Assembly: GCA_947647615.1 (NCBI GenBank) | Contig: CANSKS010000002.1 | Coordinates: 47,473-111,472, forward strand | DNA from: an uncultured Neglectibacter sp. | GTDB taxonomy: Bacteria; Bacillota; Clostridia; Oscillospirales; Acutalibacteraceae | Direction: 5' to 3' | DNA: 64,000 nt | Shown here: positions 50,890 through 58,454 of the stretch, one piece after another | Layout: each line of letters begins with the position of its first letter | Position numbering within the stretch: the stretch's first letter is position 1 | Position numbers and translations under genes: made by a program | The notes under the pieces: model-generated | Database searches by the model: none | The model's input: only the letters and a program-made list of their open reading frames with translations | Told to the model about the DNA's origin: nothing

Positions 50890-51945
50890 ATGCTGTATTT
50901 GACAGAAAACCCCCACGGGGGGGACATTTACGGGGGAGAGATTCGCCTGGATTTCTCCGCCAATACCAACCCTTATGGTACACCCCAGGCAGTGGTGGAC
51001 GCCATGTCCGCCCGGCTGACCCAGGTTCACCACTATCCCGACCCCTATTGCCGGGAGCTGGTGGAAGCCATTGGGGCCTTTGAGGGCGTCCCAAAGGGCT
51101 GGGTTCTCTGCGGGAACGGCGCCGCGGAGCTGATCTACAGTTACTGCGAGGCGGTTCGCCCCCGGCGGGCCATGGAGCTTGCTCCCACCTTTTCTGAGTA
51201 TTCCCTGGCCCTGGAGCGGGTGGGCTGCCAGGTGGAGCGGTACCCCCTGCAGCGGCAAAGGGATTTTGCCCTGGGGGAAGAGTTCCTTCCGGCCCTGGAG
51301 AAAAGCAGCCCCGACGTGCTGTTCCTCTGCAATCCCAACAACCCTACCGGACAGGTGTTAAGCCCCCGGTTGCTGGAAAAGATTTTGGAGGTCTGCAGCC
51401 GCCGGGGAATTCGGCTGTTTGTGGACGAATGCTTCCTGGACCTTTCCGAGGCGGCTGTCAGCTTGAAGGGCTGCCTTGGGGAGCACCGGAACCTGTTCCT
51501 GCTCAAGGCCTTTACCAAAAGCTACGGCATGGCGGGGGTGCGGCTGGGTTACTGTCTTTGTGCCCAGGAAGAGCTGCTGGAAAAAATGGCCAGGACTGTC
51601 CAGCCCTGGAATGTCTCGACCCTGGCTCAAGCGGCGGGGGCAGCCGCCCTGGGCCAGCAGGATTTTCTCCAAAGGGCCCGGGCGCTTTTTGCGGTCCAGC
51701 GCCCTTGGATGCAAAAATCCCTGGAAGAGCTTGGCTTTTGGGTGTGCCCCTCCCAGGTGAATTACCTGCTGTTCCAGGGGAAGCCCGGCCTGCACAAGCT
51801 GCTCCGGGAGAGGGGAATTGCCATTCGCAGCTGCCACAATTACCACGGATTAGGGCCCGGATGGTACCGCATTGCGGTGCGGCAGCACTGGGAAAACGAA
51901 TTGCTCCTTCAAGAGCTCCGAGAGGTTTGCAGGGAGAACCCCTGA
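50890..51945 (+). CDS. cobD: L-threonine-O-3-phosphate decarboxylase (CobD, PLP enzyme)
   Basis: 351 residues, fold-type I aminotransferase (HisC-like). LDFSANTNPYGTP, the GNGAAELIY phosphate loop, CNPNNPTGQVLS with the PLP-contact Asn, FVDECF, and the Schiff-base Lys in LKAFTKSYGMAGVRLGY. It supplies (R)-1-amino-2-propanol phosphate for CbiB. Because HisC paralogues are close, context in the operon is what makes CobD the better name. ATG 50890 follows AAGGAGG. Confidence 0.92.
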   Translation: MLYLTENPHGGDIYGGEIRLDFSANTNPYGTPQAVVDAMSARLTQVHHYPDPYCRELVEAIGAFEGVPKGWVLCGNGAAELIYSYCEAVRPRRAMELAPTFSEYSLALERVGCQVERYPLQRQRDFALGEEFLPALEKSSPDVLFLCNPNNPTGQVLSPRLLEKILEVCSRRGIRLFVDECFLDLSEAAVSLKGCLGEHRNLFLLKAFTKSYGMAGVRLGYCLCAQEELLEKMARTVQPWNVSTLAQAAGAAALGQQDFLQRARALFAVQRPWMQKSLEELGFWVCPSQVNYLLFQGKPGLHKLLRERGIAIRSCHNYHGLGPGWYRIAVRQHWENELLLQELREVCRENP

Positions 51946-52011
51946 CGGCTGAACCGCAAGGCCCGCGGTTGGAAGTTTCTTGCAGAGAGGAAGAAAGGAA
52001 AGGCTTTTGCT

Positions 52012-52941
52012 ATGGGAGAGATCCTCTGTATTATTGACGGCATGACAGACCCGGGATTCTGTGTGGAGGATTTTCAGAACCTTGCCTCCATGGAGCTGCT
52101 GCGACGCCAGGACAATGTGCTGGGCGGCGAGCCGGAAACTTTAAACTGTGTACTTCACCTGCTGGGGGTGAAGCACCTGCCGGAGCACCTGCGGGGGTAC
52201 CTGGAAGCTTTGGGATGCGGGATTCCCGTTTCCAAGGATGACTTGATTTTGCGGGGCAGCTGGTACCGCCTGGACGAGAGGGGCAGGTACACGGTTCCCT
52301 GCGGCGCGCCGGCAAAATGGAAGAGCCCCGCTTTCCGGTATTATCACCTGGGGCAGTACAAAAGTCTTTTGGTGTTTCCCCATATGGCAGGGCTGCTGGA
52401 TCAAATTGTCACCCATCTCCCCAGCGGCAGCGAGACCCGGAATGCGGGAGAGCTGATCCCGGAGGGGTCCAAGGTCCTGCGGGAGGTTTTCCTGCAGGGC
52501 TGGGAGAAAAACAGGTTTATGGCTCTTTGGGGGCAGTCGGCGCCGGCGGAGCTGCCGCCCTTTCCCAAGCGGGCCGCCGTGGTGTGTGGGAAGGGGATTG
52601 TTAAGGGGATCGCCAAGGCCCTGGGCATGGAGCTGGTCCCGGTGAAGAACGCCACGGGAGATACCAACACAGACCTTGTGGGAAAGGCGGAGGCGGCCTT
52701 GGAGGCGGCCCGGGAATACCCCTTCACCTTGCTGCACATAAACGGGGCGGACGAAGCCTCCCACCGGAAAAATGCCCGGGAAAAGCGGCAGTTCCTGGAA
52801 CAGGTGGACAAAGAAGTGCTCTCCAGGCTCCTGGCTTCGCCCCACCAAATTACAGTGGTTGCCGACCATGGGACCGACCCCGAAACCGGGCTGCACCTAG
52901 GGGAAAAGCAGCCTGTGTTCGGAAGGAAAGAAAAAGGATAA
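52012..52941 (+). CDS. Alkaline-phosphatase superfamily / phosphoglycerate-mutase-like protein in the cobalamin operon
   Basis: 309 residues. ApgM-like layout: an early metal Asp9 in CIIDGMTDP, a GIP-like region (LEALGCGIPVSKDDLILRGSW) as in the archaeal 2,3-bisphosphoglycerate-independent mutase, and C-terminal ligands in LLHINGADEASHRKN and VVADHGTDPE. Where ApgM carries the catalytic Ser in PGSDTA, this protein reads PETLNC (Thr43 in place of Ser, with the following Asp and Thr absent). It could be a phosphatase for a corrinoid or alpha-ribazole intermediate or a non-catalytic relative. Function in the pathway is unproven. Confidence 0.75.
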   Translation: MGEILCIIDGMTDPGFCVEDFQNLASMELLRRQDNVLGGEPETLNCVLHLLGVKHLPEHLRGYLEALGCGIPVSKDDLILRGSWYRLDERGRYTVPCGAPAKWKSPAFRYYHLGQYKSLLVFPHMAGLLDQIVTHLPSGSETRNAGELIPEGSKVLREVFLQGWEKNRFMALWGQSAPAELPPFPKRAAVVCGKGIVKGIAKALGMELVPVKNATGDTNTDLVGKAEAALEAAREYPFTLLHINGADEASHRKNAREKRQFLEQVDKEVLSRLLASPHQITVVADHGTDPETGLHLGEKQPVFGRKEKG

Positions 52942-53054
52942 ACGAGAAAGAGGCCCAAAGGTGCTTTCAGGGCCTGAAGCTTAAGAAGGACTGCCTTGAG
53001 AAAATTTGGCCGGGTGGCAGGGTTCCGCCCGGAGCTACAAAGGAGACGGGAAAG

Positions 53055-53576
53055 ATGGGAAAACTGGTTTTGATCTCCGGCTCTAACGGCAGCGGGAAAA
53101 GCCGCTACGCGGAAAAGCTGATTTCCCGGACTGCCGGAGAGCGGTATTACCTTGCGACCATGAAGCCTCAGACAGAGGAGAACCGCCTGCGCATCGAAAA
53201 GCACCGCCGCCAGCGGGAGGGGCTGGGGTTTTCTACCTTCGAGCTGCCCTGGGGCCTGGAGGAGGCCGCTGTTTCACCGGAGGGCGTGGTGCTTTTGGAG
53301 GATGTTTCCAACCTGCTGGGGAACATCCTGTTTGAGAGAGGGGGCAGCAGGGAGGAGGCCCTTTCGGAGATCCTGGCGCTGAGGGACCGGTGCTGCCTGC
53401 TGGTGGCTGTCACCATATCTGGCCTTCGCGAAAAGGGCTACGAGGGGGAGACAGCATCATATATTCACGGGCTGAACCATTTGAATCAAAGGCTTTCGGA
53501 GCTGGCCGAAGGGGTTGTCACCATGCGGGAGGGCCAGCCTGTTTGGGAGAAGGGAGATATTCATGGGTTGTTTTGA
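53055..53576 (+). CDS. cobU: Adenosylcobinamide kinase / adenosylcobinamide-phosphate guanylyltransferase (CobU)
   Basis: 173 residues. P-loop LISGSNGSGKSRYAEKL, YYLATMKPQTEENRLRIEKHRRQRE with the guanylylated His, LLEDVSNLLGNILFE. It phosphorylates adenosylcobinamide and transfers GMP to give AdoCbi-GDP. The P-loop (GSNGSGKS) departs from the more common GGARSGKS but keeps the lysine and serine. The gap upstream (52942-53054) is 113 bases and shows no gene. The 3' end overlaps cobS by 14 bases. Confidence 0.92.
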   Translation: MGKLVLISGSNGSGKSRYAEKLISRTAGERYYLATMKPQTEENRLRIEKHRRQREGLGFSTFELPWGLEEAAVSPEGVVLLEDVSNLLGNILFERGGSREEALSEILALRDRCCLLVAVTISGLREKGYEGETASYIHGLNHLNQRLSELAEGVVTMREGQPVWEKGDIHGLF

Positions 53577-54327
53577 ACCGCTTTTGGTGGCGCTTTCCAC
53601 TTACACCGCCATTCCGGTGCCCCAGTTTGAATGGAACGAAAAAAACATGAAGTACGCAATTTGCTGGTTTCCCGCTGCGGGCCTGCTCTGCGGCGGGCTG
53701 CTCTGGGGCTGGTGTGCCCTGGCAGGGCTTTTGAAGGTCAGCGGGCTGCTGTTTGCCGCCGTGGCCGTTTGTATTCCCCTGTTGGTTACCGGGGGGATTC
53801 ACATGGACGGATACATGGATACAGCGGACGCCCTGGCCTCCCACCAGCCCCGGGAGAGAAAGCTGGAAATTATGAAGGATTCCAACTGCGGCGCGTTTTC
53901 CGTGCTCTACTGCGGGGTCTACCTGCTGCTGGACCTGGGGCTGCTGTACGAGCTGTACGGCATGGGCCGGGTGGCCGTGCTGTGCCCGATTTTCCTGTTG
54001 TCCCGGGCTTTGTCTGCCCTGTGTGCGGTGAACCTTCCCAATGCCAGGAAATCCGGTATGCTTTGCGCCTACACAAAAAACACGGAACGCAAGACGGCCA
54101 ATCTCGTATTGATCACCCTGGTGTGCTTAATCGCCCTGGCGCTGGTCCTGCTCTCTCCGGTGGTGGGCGGCCTTGCCCTTTTGGGAGCGGCCTGCGCCAC
54201 GCTGGGCTACCGGAGTATGGCCCTCCGGGTTTTTGGCGGCGTCACCGGGGACACCGCAGGGTTCTTCCTGCAGCTGTGTGAGCTGGCCTGCCTGGCGGGG
54301 GGCCTCATTGGGGGGTTCCTCCTATGA
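53563..54327 (+). CDS. cobS: Adenosylcobinamide-GDP ribazoletransferase (cobalamin synthase, CobS)
   Basis: 254 residues, membrane enzyme with about six spans. LLVALSTYTAIPVP at the N terminus, the catalytic GIHMDGYMDTADALASHQPRERKLEIMKDSNCGAFSV segment with the conserved Asp residues, and GGVTGDTAGFFLQLCEL near the end. It joins AdoCbi-GDP and alpha-ribazole(-phosphate). Overlaps cobU by 14 bases and cobC by four bases. Confidence 0.95.
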   Translation: MGCFEPLLVALSTYTAIPVPQFEWNEKNMKYAICWFPAAGLLCGGLLWGWCALAGLLKVSGLLFAAVAVCIPLLVTGGIHMDGYMDTADALASHQPRERKLEIMKDSNCGAFSVLYCGVYLLLDLGLLYELYGMGRVAVLCPIFLLSRALSALCAVNLPNARKSGMLCAYTKNTERKTANLVLITLVCLIALALVLLSPVVGGLALLGAACATLGYRSMALRVFGGVTGDTAGFFLQLCELACLAGGLIGGFLL

Positions 54328-54893
54328 TCCCTATGCTGTTTATTCGCCATGGAGCGACCAAGGGGAATTTGGAGCGGCGCTACATTGGCCGCACAGACGA
54401 ACCCCTGTGTGCGGAGGGTGTGGCGCAGCTGGAAAAACTGCGGCCCAGCCTGTGGAAGCCGGAAAGGCTGTTTGTAAGTCCCATGCTTCGGACAAGGCAA
54501 ACGGCGGAGCTCCTGTTTCCGGGACTTCCCCAGGAAACGGTAGAAGGGTTCCGGGAAACGGATTTCGGCGTTTTTGAAGGGAAAAACGCCGGGGAGCTCT
54601 CCGGCGACCCGGCCTACCGGGCTTGGGTAGATTCCATGTGCCTGGATCCCATTCCCCAGGGGGAAAGTCCCGCCGCCTTTAAGACCCGCTGCCGTGCCGC
54701 CTTTTTGGACCTGCTTCCCGCCATACAGGAGGAAACACCGGCGGCCTTTGTTGTGCATGGCGGCGTGATTATGGCGATCCTGGAAGCATATGCCCGCCCT
54801 CAACGAGATTTTTACGACTATCACATAGGAAACGGGGCCTGTTTGCAGTGCCGTTATGAAAGGGGCTGGCTTCACGTCCGGGACCGGGCTTAA
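54324..54893 (+). CDS. cobC: Alpha-ribazole phosphatase, histidine phosphatase family (CobC)
   Basis: 189 residues. LFIRHGATKGNLERRYIGRTDEPL carries the phospho-His9 (RHG), RETDFGVFEGKN and VVHGGVIMAILEAY carry the second His. It dephosphorylates alpha-ribazole-5'-phosphate or adenosylcobalamin phosphate. The ATG overlaps the cobS stop by four bases. Last gene of the operon; the histidine phosphatase fold alone cannot separate it from phosphoglycerate mutase paralogues, but context favours CobC. Confidence 0.9.
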   Translation: MIPMLFIRHGATKGNLERRYIGRTDEPLCAEGVAQLEKLRPSLWKPERLFVSPMLRTRQTAELLFPGLPQETVEGFRETDFGVFEGKNAGELSGDPAYRAWVDSMCLDPIPQGESPAAFKTRCRAAFLDLLPAIQEETPAAFVVHGGVIMAILEAYARPQRDFYDYHIGNGACLQCRYERGWLHVRDRA

Positions 54894-54946
54894 AAGGCAG
54901 GAAGGGCGAGGAGGCGCGACGCGTAAAGTGACGCGGAAAAATAAAA

Positions 54947-54976
54947 ATCGCTGCAAACACAAAGTGTTTGCAGCGA
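54947..54976 (-). terminator. Terminator of the tRNA-Lys transcript
   Basis: Perfect stem CGCTGCAAACAC / GTGTTTGCAGCG with a 3-base AAA loop (54950-54976). On the minus strand it is followed by TTTTTATTTTT. Confidence 0.88.
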
Positions 54977-54978
54977 CG

Positions 54979-55054
54979 TGGTGACCCATCGGGGATTCGA
55001 ACCCCGGACACCTTGATTAAAAGTCAAGTGCTCTGCCAACTGAGCTAATGAGTC
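54979..55054 (-). tRNA. tRNA-Lys, anticodon UUU
   Basis: 76 bases including an encoded CCA end. The acceptor stem pairs GACTCAT with ATGGGTC. The anticodon loop is CTTTTAA (UUU, Lys), the D arm contains AGCTCAGTTGGCAGAGC, and the T arm is GGGGTTCGAATCCCC. Own promoter at 55092-55120 and a terminator at 54947-54976. The leader (55055-55087) can form an AAGCTGCC/GGCAGCTT hairpin. No integrase or duplicated 3' end is nearby, so there is no sign that it serves as an attachment site. Confidence 0.97.
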
Positions 55055-55091
55055 TTTTGAAAAGCTGCCGGAAGTTTCAGGCAGCTTTCAT

Positions 55092-55120
55092 ATTATAGCA
55101 ACTTAGGACAAGCATGTCAA
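55092..55120 (-). promoter_or_regulatory. Perfect consensus promoter of tRNA-Lys
   Basis: Minus strand TTGACA (55120-55115), 17-base spacer, TATAAT (55097-55092). Confidence 0.9.
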
Positions 55121-55167
55121 GGGAAAATAGCGATTCTTCCCGGGTTTTCTTGGGAAAAGTTTTAAAA

Positions 55168-55219
55168 CGGCTTTCTTTCCCTCTCCGTCGGTTTCCCGGC
55201 GGAGGGGGAAAAGGCGGCT
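55168..55219 (-). terminator. Terminator of the alpha-galactosidase transcript
   Basis: GC-rich dyad CCTCTCCG-CGG / CCG-CGGAGGGGG around a TTT loop, immediately past the stop, followed on the minus strand by a GTTTT-rich stretch. Confidence 0.6.
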
Positions 55220-57417
55220 TAGGGCTGCCGGGACAGGGCAAGGAACCGTTTGGTGAGGCTGTGGCCGTCGCCGCGGCTGATGGGCCAGTTTTCCCCGGAA
55301 AGGTTTACGCCGCCGTGCATGAGCAGCGCGCCGGAATAAACTTCCCCGGTGTCTTCGTCCCGGTAATACAGGTCCGGGTCTAACCCTGCCAGCTTTTGGA
55401 TATAGAAGTTGTGAGGAGGCTGGCGCATGATAACGCTGGTAAGAAGGACCTCCCGTTTGTCGGTGCTCACAAATTCCCATTCACAGTGGAAGGAGTTCTC
55501 CGCCGGGCTGACCAGCCGGTAAAAATCGCCGGAACGGATGAGGTCGTAATCTCGGTGGTACTGAGCCACCTGGGCTTTTACCGCTTCCTTTTCCTCTTCG
55601 GTCATCTTCCTGGGATCCAGCTCATAGCCGAAGGTGCCGCACATGGCTACCGCGGCCTTGGTGGCCAGCCCGGCCCGGGGGTTTGCGGACACATGGGCGC
55701 CCATAGAGGAAATGGGGTAACAGAGGGAGGCACCGAACTGAATGGAAAGGCGCTCGATGGGGTCGGTATTGTCGCTGGCCCAGATCTGGGGGGAATAGTA
55801 GAGCATGCCGGGGTCAAACCGGCCGCCGCCGGAGGAGCAGTTTTCCAGCAGGATGTGGGGGAAGGCGGTAGTGATCCGGTCCATCAAATCATATACGCCC
55901 AGCACATACCGGTGGAAGAATTCCCCCTGCCGGTCCGGGGGCAGGGCAACACTGGCGGCCTCTGTGATGTGCCGGTTGCAGTCCCATTTGATGTAGGCGA
56001 TGTTGTTTTGGGAGATCACGTCGTACATCTGCCGGAAGATGTTGTCGCGCACTTCCTGCCTTGTCATGTCCAGCACGCATTGGTACCGGGAAAGGGAGTG
56101 CTCCCGGCCCGGAGCGCGGATGGCCCAGTCCGGGTGGGCCCGGTAAAGGTCGCTGTCCGGGTTGATCATTTCCGGCTCGTACCAAATGCCGAACTGGACC
56201 CCCAGGTCGTTAACCCGTTTGATCAGGCTGGAAAGGCCGCCCTTGAGCTTCTTTTCGTTGACATACCAATCGCCCAGGGCCCGGTGGTCGTCGTTGCGGT
56301 TTCCAAACCATCCGTCGTCCATCACCAGCAGCTCAATGCCCAGCTCCTTGGCCTTTTCGGCGAATTCCACCAGCTTGTCGTCGTCGAAATTGAAATAGGC
56401 GGCTTCCCAGCTGTTGATGAGCAAGGGCCGCTTCTTTTTGGCCCACTCACTGCGCATAAGGTGCTCCGGGTAGAATTTGTGCAGGGTACGGCTCATGCCC
56501 CCCAGGCCCTCCTGGGAATAGACCAGAATGGCCTCAGGAGAAACAAAGGCTTCGCCCGGCTCCAGCTTCCAGCAGAAATCTTCCGGGTTAATGCCCAGGA
56601 GCAGCCGGGAAAACTCCCGGGTGTCGCACTCTATGTCAATGGCGAAGTTGCCGCTGTATACCAGATGGAAGCCGTAGGCCTCGCCGGATTCCTCCGAGCA
56701 ATGGGGGCTTTTCAGAGCCACAAAGGGGTTGTGGTTGGCGCTGGTCATGCCACGCTTGCTGCGGATAGATTGAATGCCGTGCATAAGGGGATGGCAGGCC
56801 AAGGAGTTTTCCTTGTTCCACCGGCCGTATAGATGGACCATTTCGTAATCCATGGCGGGAAGGTCCACACAGGCGCTGTACACCCGCTGGAGCATCACCG
56901 GGGAATCTCCCTGGTTTTCCACCCGCACGCTGCGGGCCATGACCCCGTAATTTTCGAATACAGTATACAGCAGGAACACCTTTACCCCGGTGACCGCATC
57001 CAGGGTTTCCAGCTCCAGGGTCTGGGCCTCCCCCTCTTTGGCAAAGGTGGCCGGGAGCCCGGGAAGCTTCGGCTTCCCGTTGTAGATTTTGTGGGACACA
57101 TACCTGAGATCCGTCACGGTATTCCCGGCCGCCCCCTGTACGGAAAAGGCGGAAATGCGGAAGTCCCCCGCCCCGTTGGTGGAATATTCCATGGGACTGA
57201 TGTCCGGGGAGAAGAGGGGGTCCTCTACCTTGGGGTTATAGGGGCTTAGGGAGTCGAACCGGCCCCGGTACATCAAGGGCTTCAGGTTGCAGTCCGGCAG
57301 CCTGGCGCCGTAATACAGGTGCACAAGGTAATTTTCCTGGTAGATCAAAATGGCGTAGGTAGAGGTTTTGGTGTCTAATTTGAAGATCTTTTGTTTTTCG
57401 TCAAAGAGGATGGGCAT
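55219..57417 (-). CDS. Alpha-galactosidase, glycoside hydrolase family 36
   Basis: 732 residues, the full length of tetrameric bacterial GH36 enzymes. Nucleophile Asp479 in YIKWDCNRHITE and acid/base Asp549 in WASDNTDPIERL are in the right places; ELLVMDDGWFGNRNDDH and NCSSGGGRFD are also family hallmarks. It hydrolyses terminal alpha-1,6-galactose from raffinose-family oligosaccharides or galactomannan side chains. There is no signal peptide, so it is cytoplasmic and implies an oligosaccharide importer elsewhere. It sits 57 bases downstream of the DUF4364 gene and may be transcribed from the polymer operon or from an unseen promoter. Confidence 0.95.
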   Translation of the reverse strand: MPILFDEKQKIFKLDTKTSTYAILIYQENYLVHLYYGARLPDCNLKPLMYRGRFDSLSPYNPKVEDPLFSPDISPMEYSTNGAGDFRISAFSVQGAAGNTVTDLRYVSHKIYNGKPKLPGLPATFAKEGEAQTLELETLDAVTGVKVFLLYTVFENYGVMARSVRVENQGDSPVMLQRVYSACVDLPAMDYEMVHLYGRWNKENSLACHPLMHGIQSIRSKRGMTSANHNPFVALKSPHCSEESGEAYGFHLVYSGNFAIDIECDTREFSRLLLGINPEDFCWKLEPGEAFVSPEAILVYSQEGLGGMSRTLHKFYPEHLMRSEWAKKKRPLLINSWEAAYFNFDDDKLVEFAEKAKELGIELLVMDDGWFGNRNDDHRALGDWYVNEKKLKGGLSSLIKRVNDLGVQFGIWYEPEMINPDSDLYRAHPDWAIRAPGREHSLSRYQCVLDMTRQEVRDNIFRQMYDVISQNNIAYIKWDCNRHITEAASVALPPDRQGEFFHRYVLGVYDLMDRITTAFPHILLENCSSGGGRFDPGMLYYSPQIWASDNTDPIERLSIQFGASLCYPISSMGAHVSANPRAGLATKAAVAMCGTFGYELDPRKMTEEEKEAVKAQVAQYHRDYDLIRSGDFYRLVSPAENSFHCEWEFVSTDKREVLLTSVIMRQPPHNFYIQKLAGLDPDLYYRDEDTGEVYSGALLMHGGVNLSGENWPISRGDGHSLTKRFLALSRQP

Positions 57418-57474
57418 GAAGAAATGCCTCCTTTCAAAAAATAAACAGACACAGGGGTAGGCCGGGGGAAAGGC

Positions 57475-58056
57475 TTAAGACAGAACCTCAAGGGTCTCCT
57501 GGGCCAAGTCCCGGTCCCGGGTGAGGGCTGCCAGCAGCAGCTGGTAAATGGCGCCCGGGTCCCGGTAAAAGTTTTCTTTTACCAGCTGGGCCTGGGCCAT
57601 GTCGGGCACATACAGGGAAAGGTCCATCAAGGTCATTTCCCCGTCGGCAATTCGAAAATTGACCTGCACGCCCCGTTCCGTTGGGCGCAGCGTCACCTTG
57701 TTTTCCCGTTCCAGCCTGGCTCGGGAAAGCAGCACGACCGCGGCCTCCAGGGCCTTGTCCCGCACAGAAAGGGGCAGGGTGACATCCAGGCTCTCCCCGA
57801 TTTCCCGGCCGGTCTCCGTGACCTCGTAGCGCTGGGATGGGGTTTTCCTCACATGGTTTTGGGCCTCCAGGGCGGCCAGGGCGTCGGTGACCTCGAAATA
57901 GTTGGCCAGGGCTTTGCTTTGAAAAATATTCCCAAGGTCTTCTCCGGAAAGGGGGGAATTTATGCTGCTCAAAACATAGCAGATCAAAATGCGGATGTCG
58001 TTCTGGTTCCAAAGGCCGCCGGGGCCAACCCCGCCGGTAAAGGCTTGCTGTTTCAT
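57475..58056 (-). CDS. DUF4364 family protein
   Basis: 193 residues. The N-terminal half looks like a winged-helix (DIRILICYVLSSINSPLSGEDLGNIFQ...ANYFEVTDALAALEAQNHV, ending YEVTETGREIGESL), so a DNA-binding or regulatory role is plausible. The C-terminal half has the DUF4364-like LRPTERGVQVNFRIADGEMTLMDLSLYVPD. The ATG at 58056 overlaps the tagD stop (ATGA); the long open frame upstream of it is the tagD region read in another frame. It is conserved next to diverse genes in Clostridia, function unknown. Confidence 0.8.
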   Translation of the reverse strand: MKQQAFTGGVGPGGLWNQNDIRILICYVLSSINSPLSGEDLGNIFQSKALANYFEVTDALAALEAQNHVRKTPSQRYEVTETGREIGESLDVTLPLSVRDKALEAAVVLLSRARLERENKVTLRPTERGVQVNFRIADGEMTLMDLSLYVPDMAQAQLVKENFYRDPGAIYQLLLAALTRDRDLAQETLEVLS

Positions 58057-58454
58057 GGGGTTTCCTTCCCGTTTAAATCTTTCTTGATTTGGGTGCTGGA
58101 AATTTCCGGCGTGCGGGGCAGGTAAACCACCTCGCATTGGTCCTTGAGAAAGTCGAACTTCCCTTCCCAGTCGTCTCCCATGACAAAGGTGTCCACATGG
58201 TACTCCTTCACGTCGGTCTTTTTCTGTTCCCAGTTTTCTTCCGGGATCACCAAATCCACGTAGCGAATGGCTTCCAAAAGCTGTTTGCGCTGTGGGTAAT
58301 CGAAATAGCATTTTTTGTGCTTTTCCACCCAGTTGAATTCGTCGGTAGATAAAGCCACGATCAGGTAATCGCCATATTGCTTGGCCCGGCGCAGCAGGTT
58401 GATATGGCCGTAATGGAGCAGGTCGAAGGTGCCGTAGGTGATCACGCGTTTCAT
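58053..58454 (-). CDS. tagD: Glycerol-3-phosphate cytidylyltransferase (TagD)
   Basis: 133 residues, the full length of TagD. VITYGTFDLLHYGHINLLRRA carries the HxGH (His14-His17), then VMGDDWEGKFDFLKDQCEVVYLPRTPEISSTQIKKDL carries the RTxxISST-type signature. It makes CDP-glycerol for poly(glycerol phosphate) teichoic acid or for glycerophosphate decoration. It is coupled to the TagB-like gene by a four-base overlap and to DUF4364 in the same way, so the three are one translational unit. Confidence 0.95.
   Translation of the reverse strand: MKRVITYGTFDLLHYGHINLLRRAKQYGDYLIVALSTDEFNWVEKHKKCYFDYPQRKQLLEAIRYVDLVIPEENWEQKKTDVKEYHVDTFVMGDDWEGKFDFLKDQCEVVYLPRTPEISSTQIKKDLNGKETP

Larger units (their letters stand above)
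54894..55218. other. Intergenic region holding tRNA-Lys
   Basis: 325 bases between cobC and the alpha-galactosidase. It holds the tRNA-Lys unit (promoter, leader hairpin, tRNA, terminator) and the alpha-galactosidase terminator. 54894-54946 shows nothing. Confidence 0.7.

Noticed and set aside
49926..50927. Minus-strand open frame of about 333 codons opposite cbiB
   Set aside because: Gln/His/Gly-rich composition and no ribosome site; cbiB explains the sequence.
54979..55054. tRNA-Lys as an integration site for a mobile island
   Set aside because: No integrase, no duplicated tRNA 3' end and no foreign gene block adjacent; the tRNA has its own promoter and terminator.
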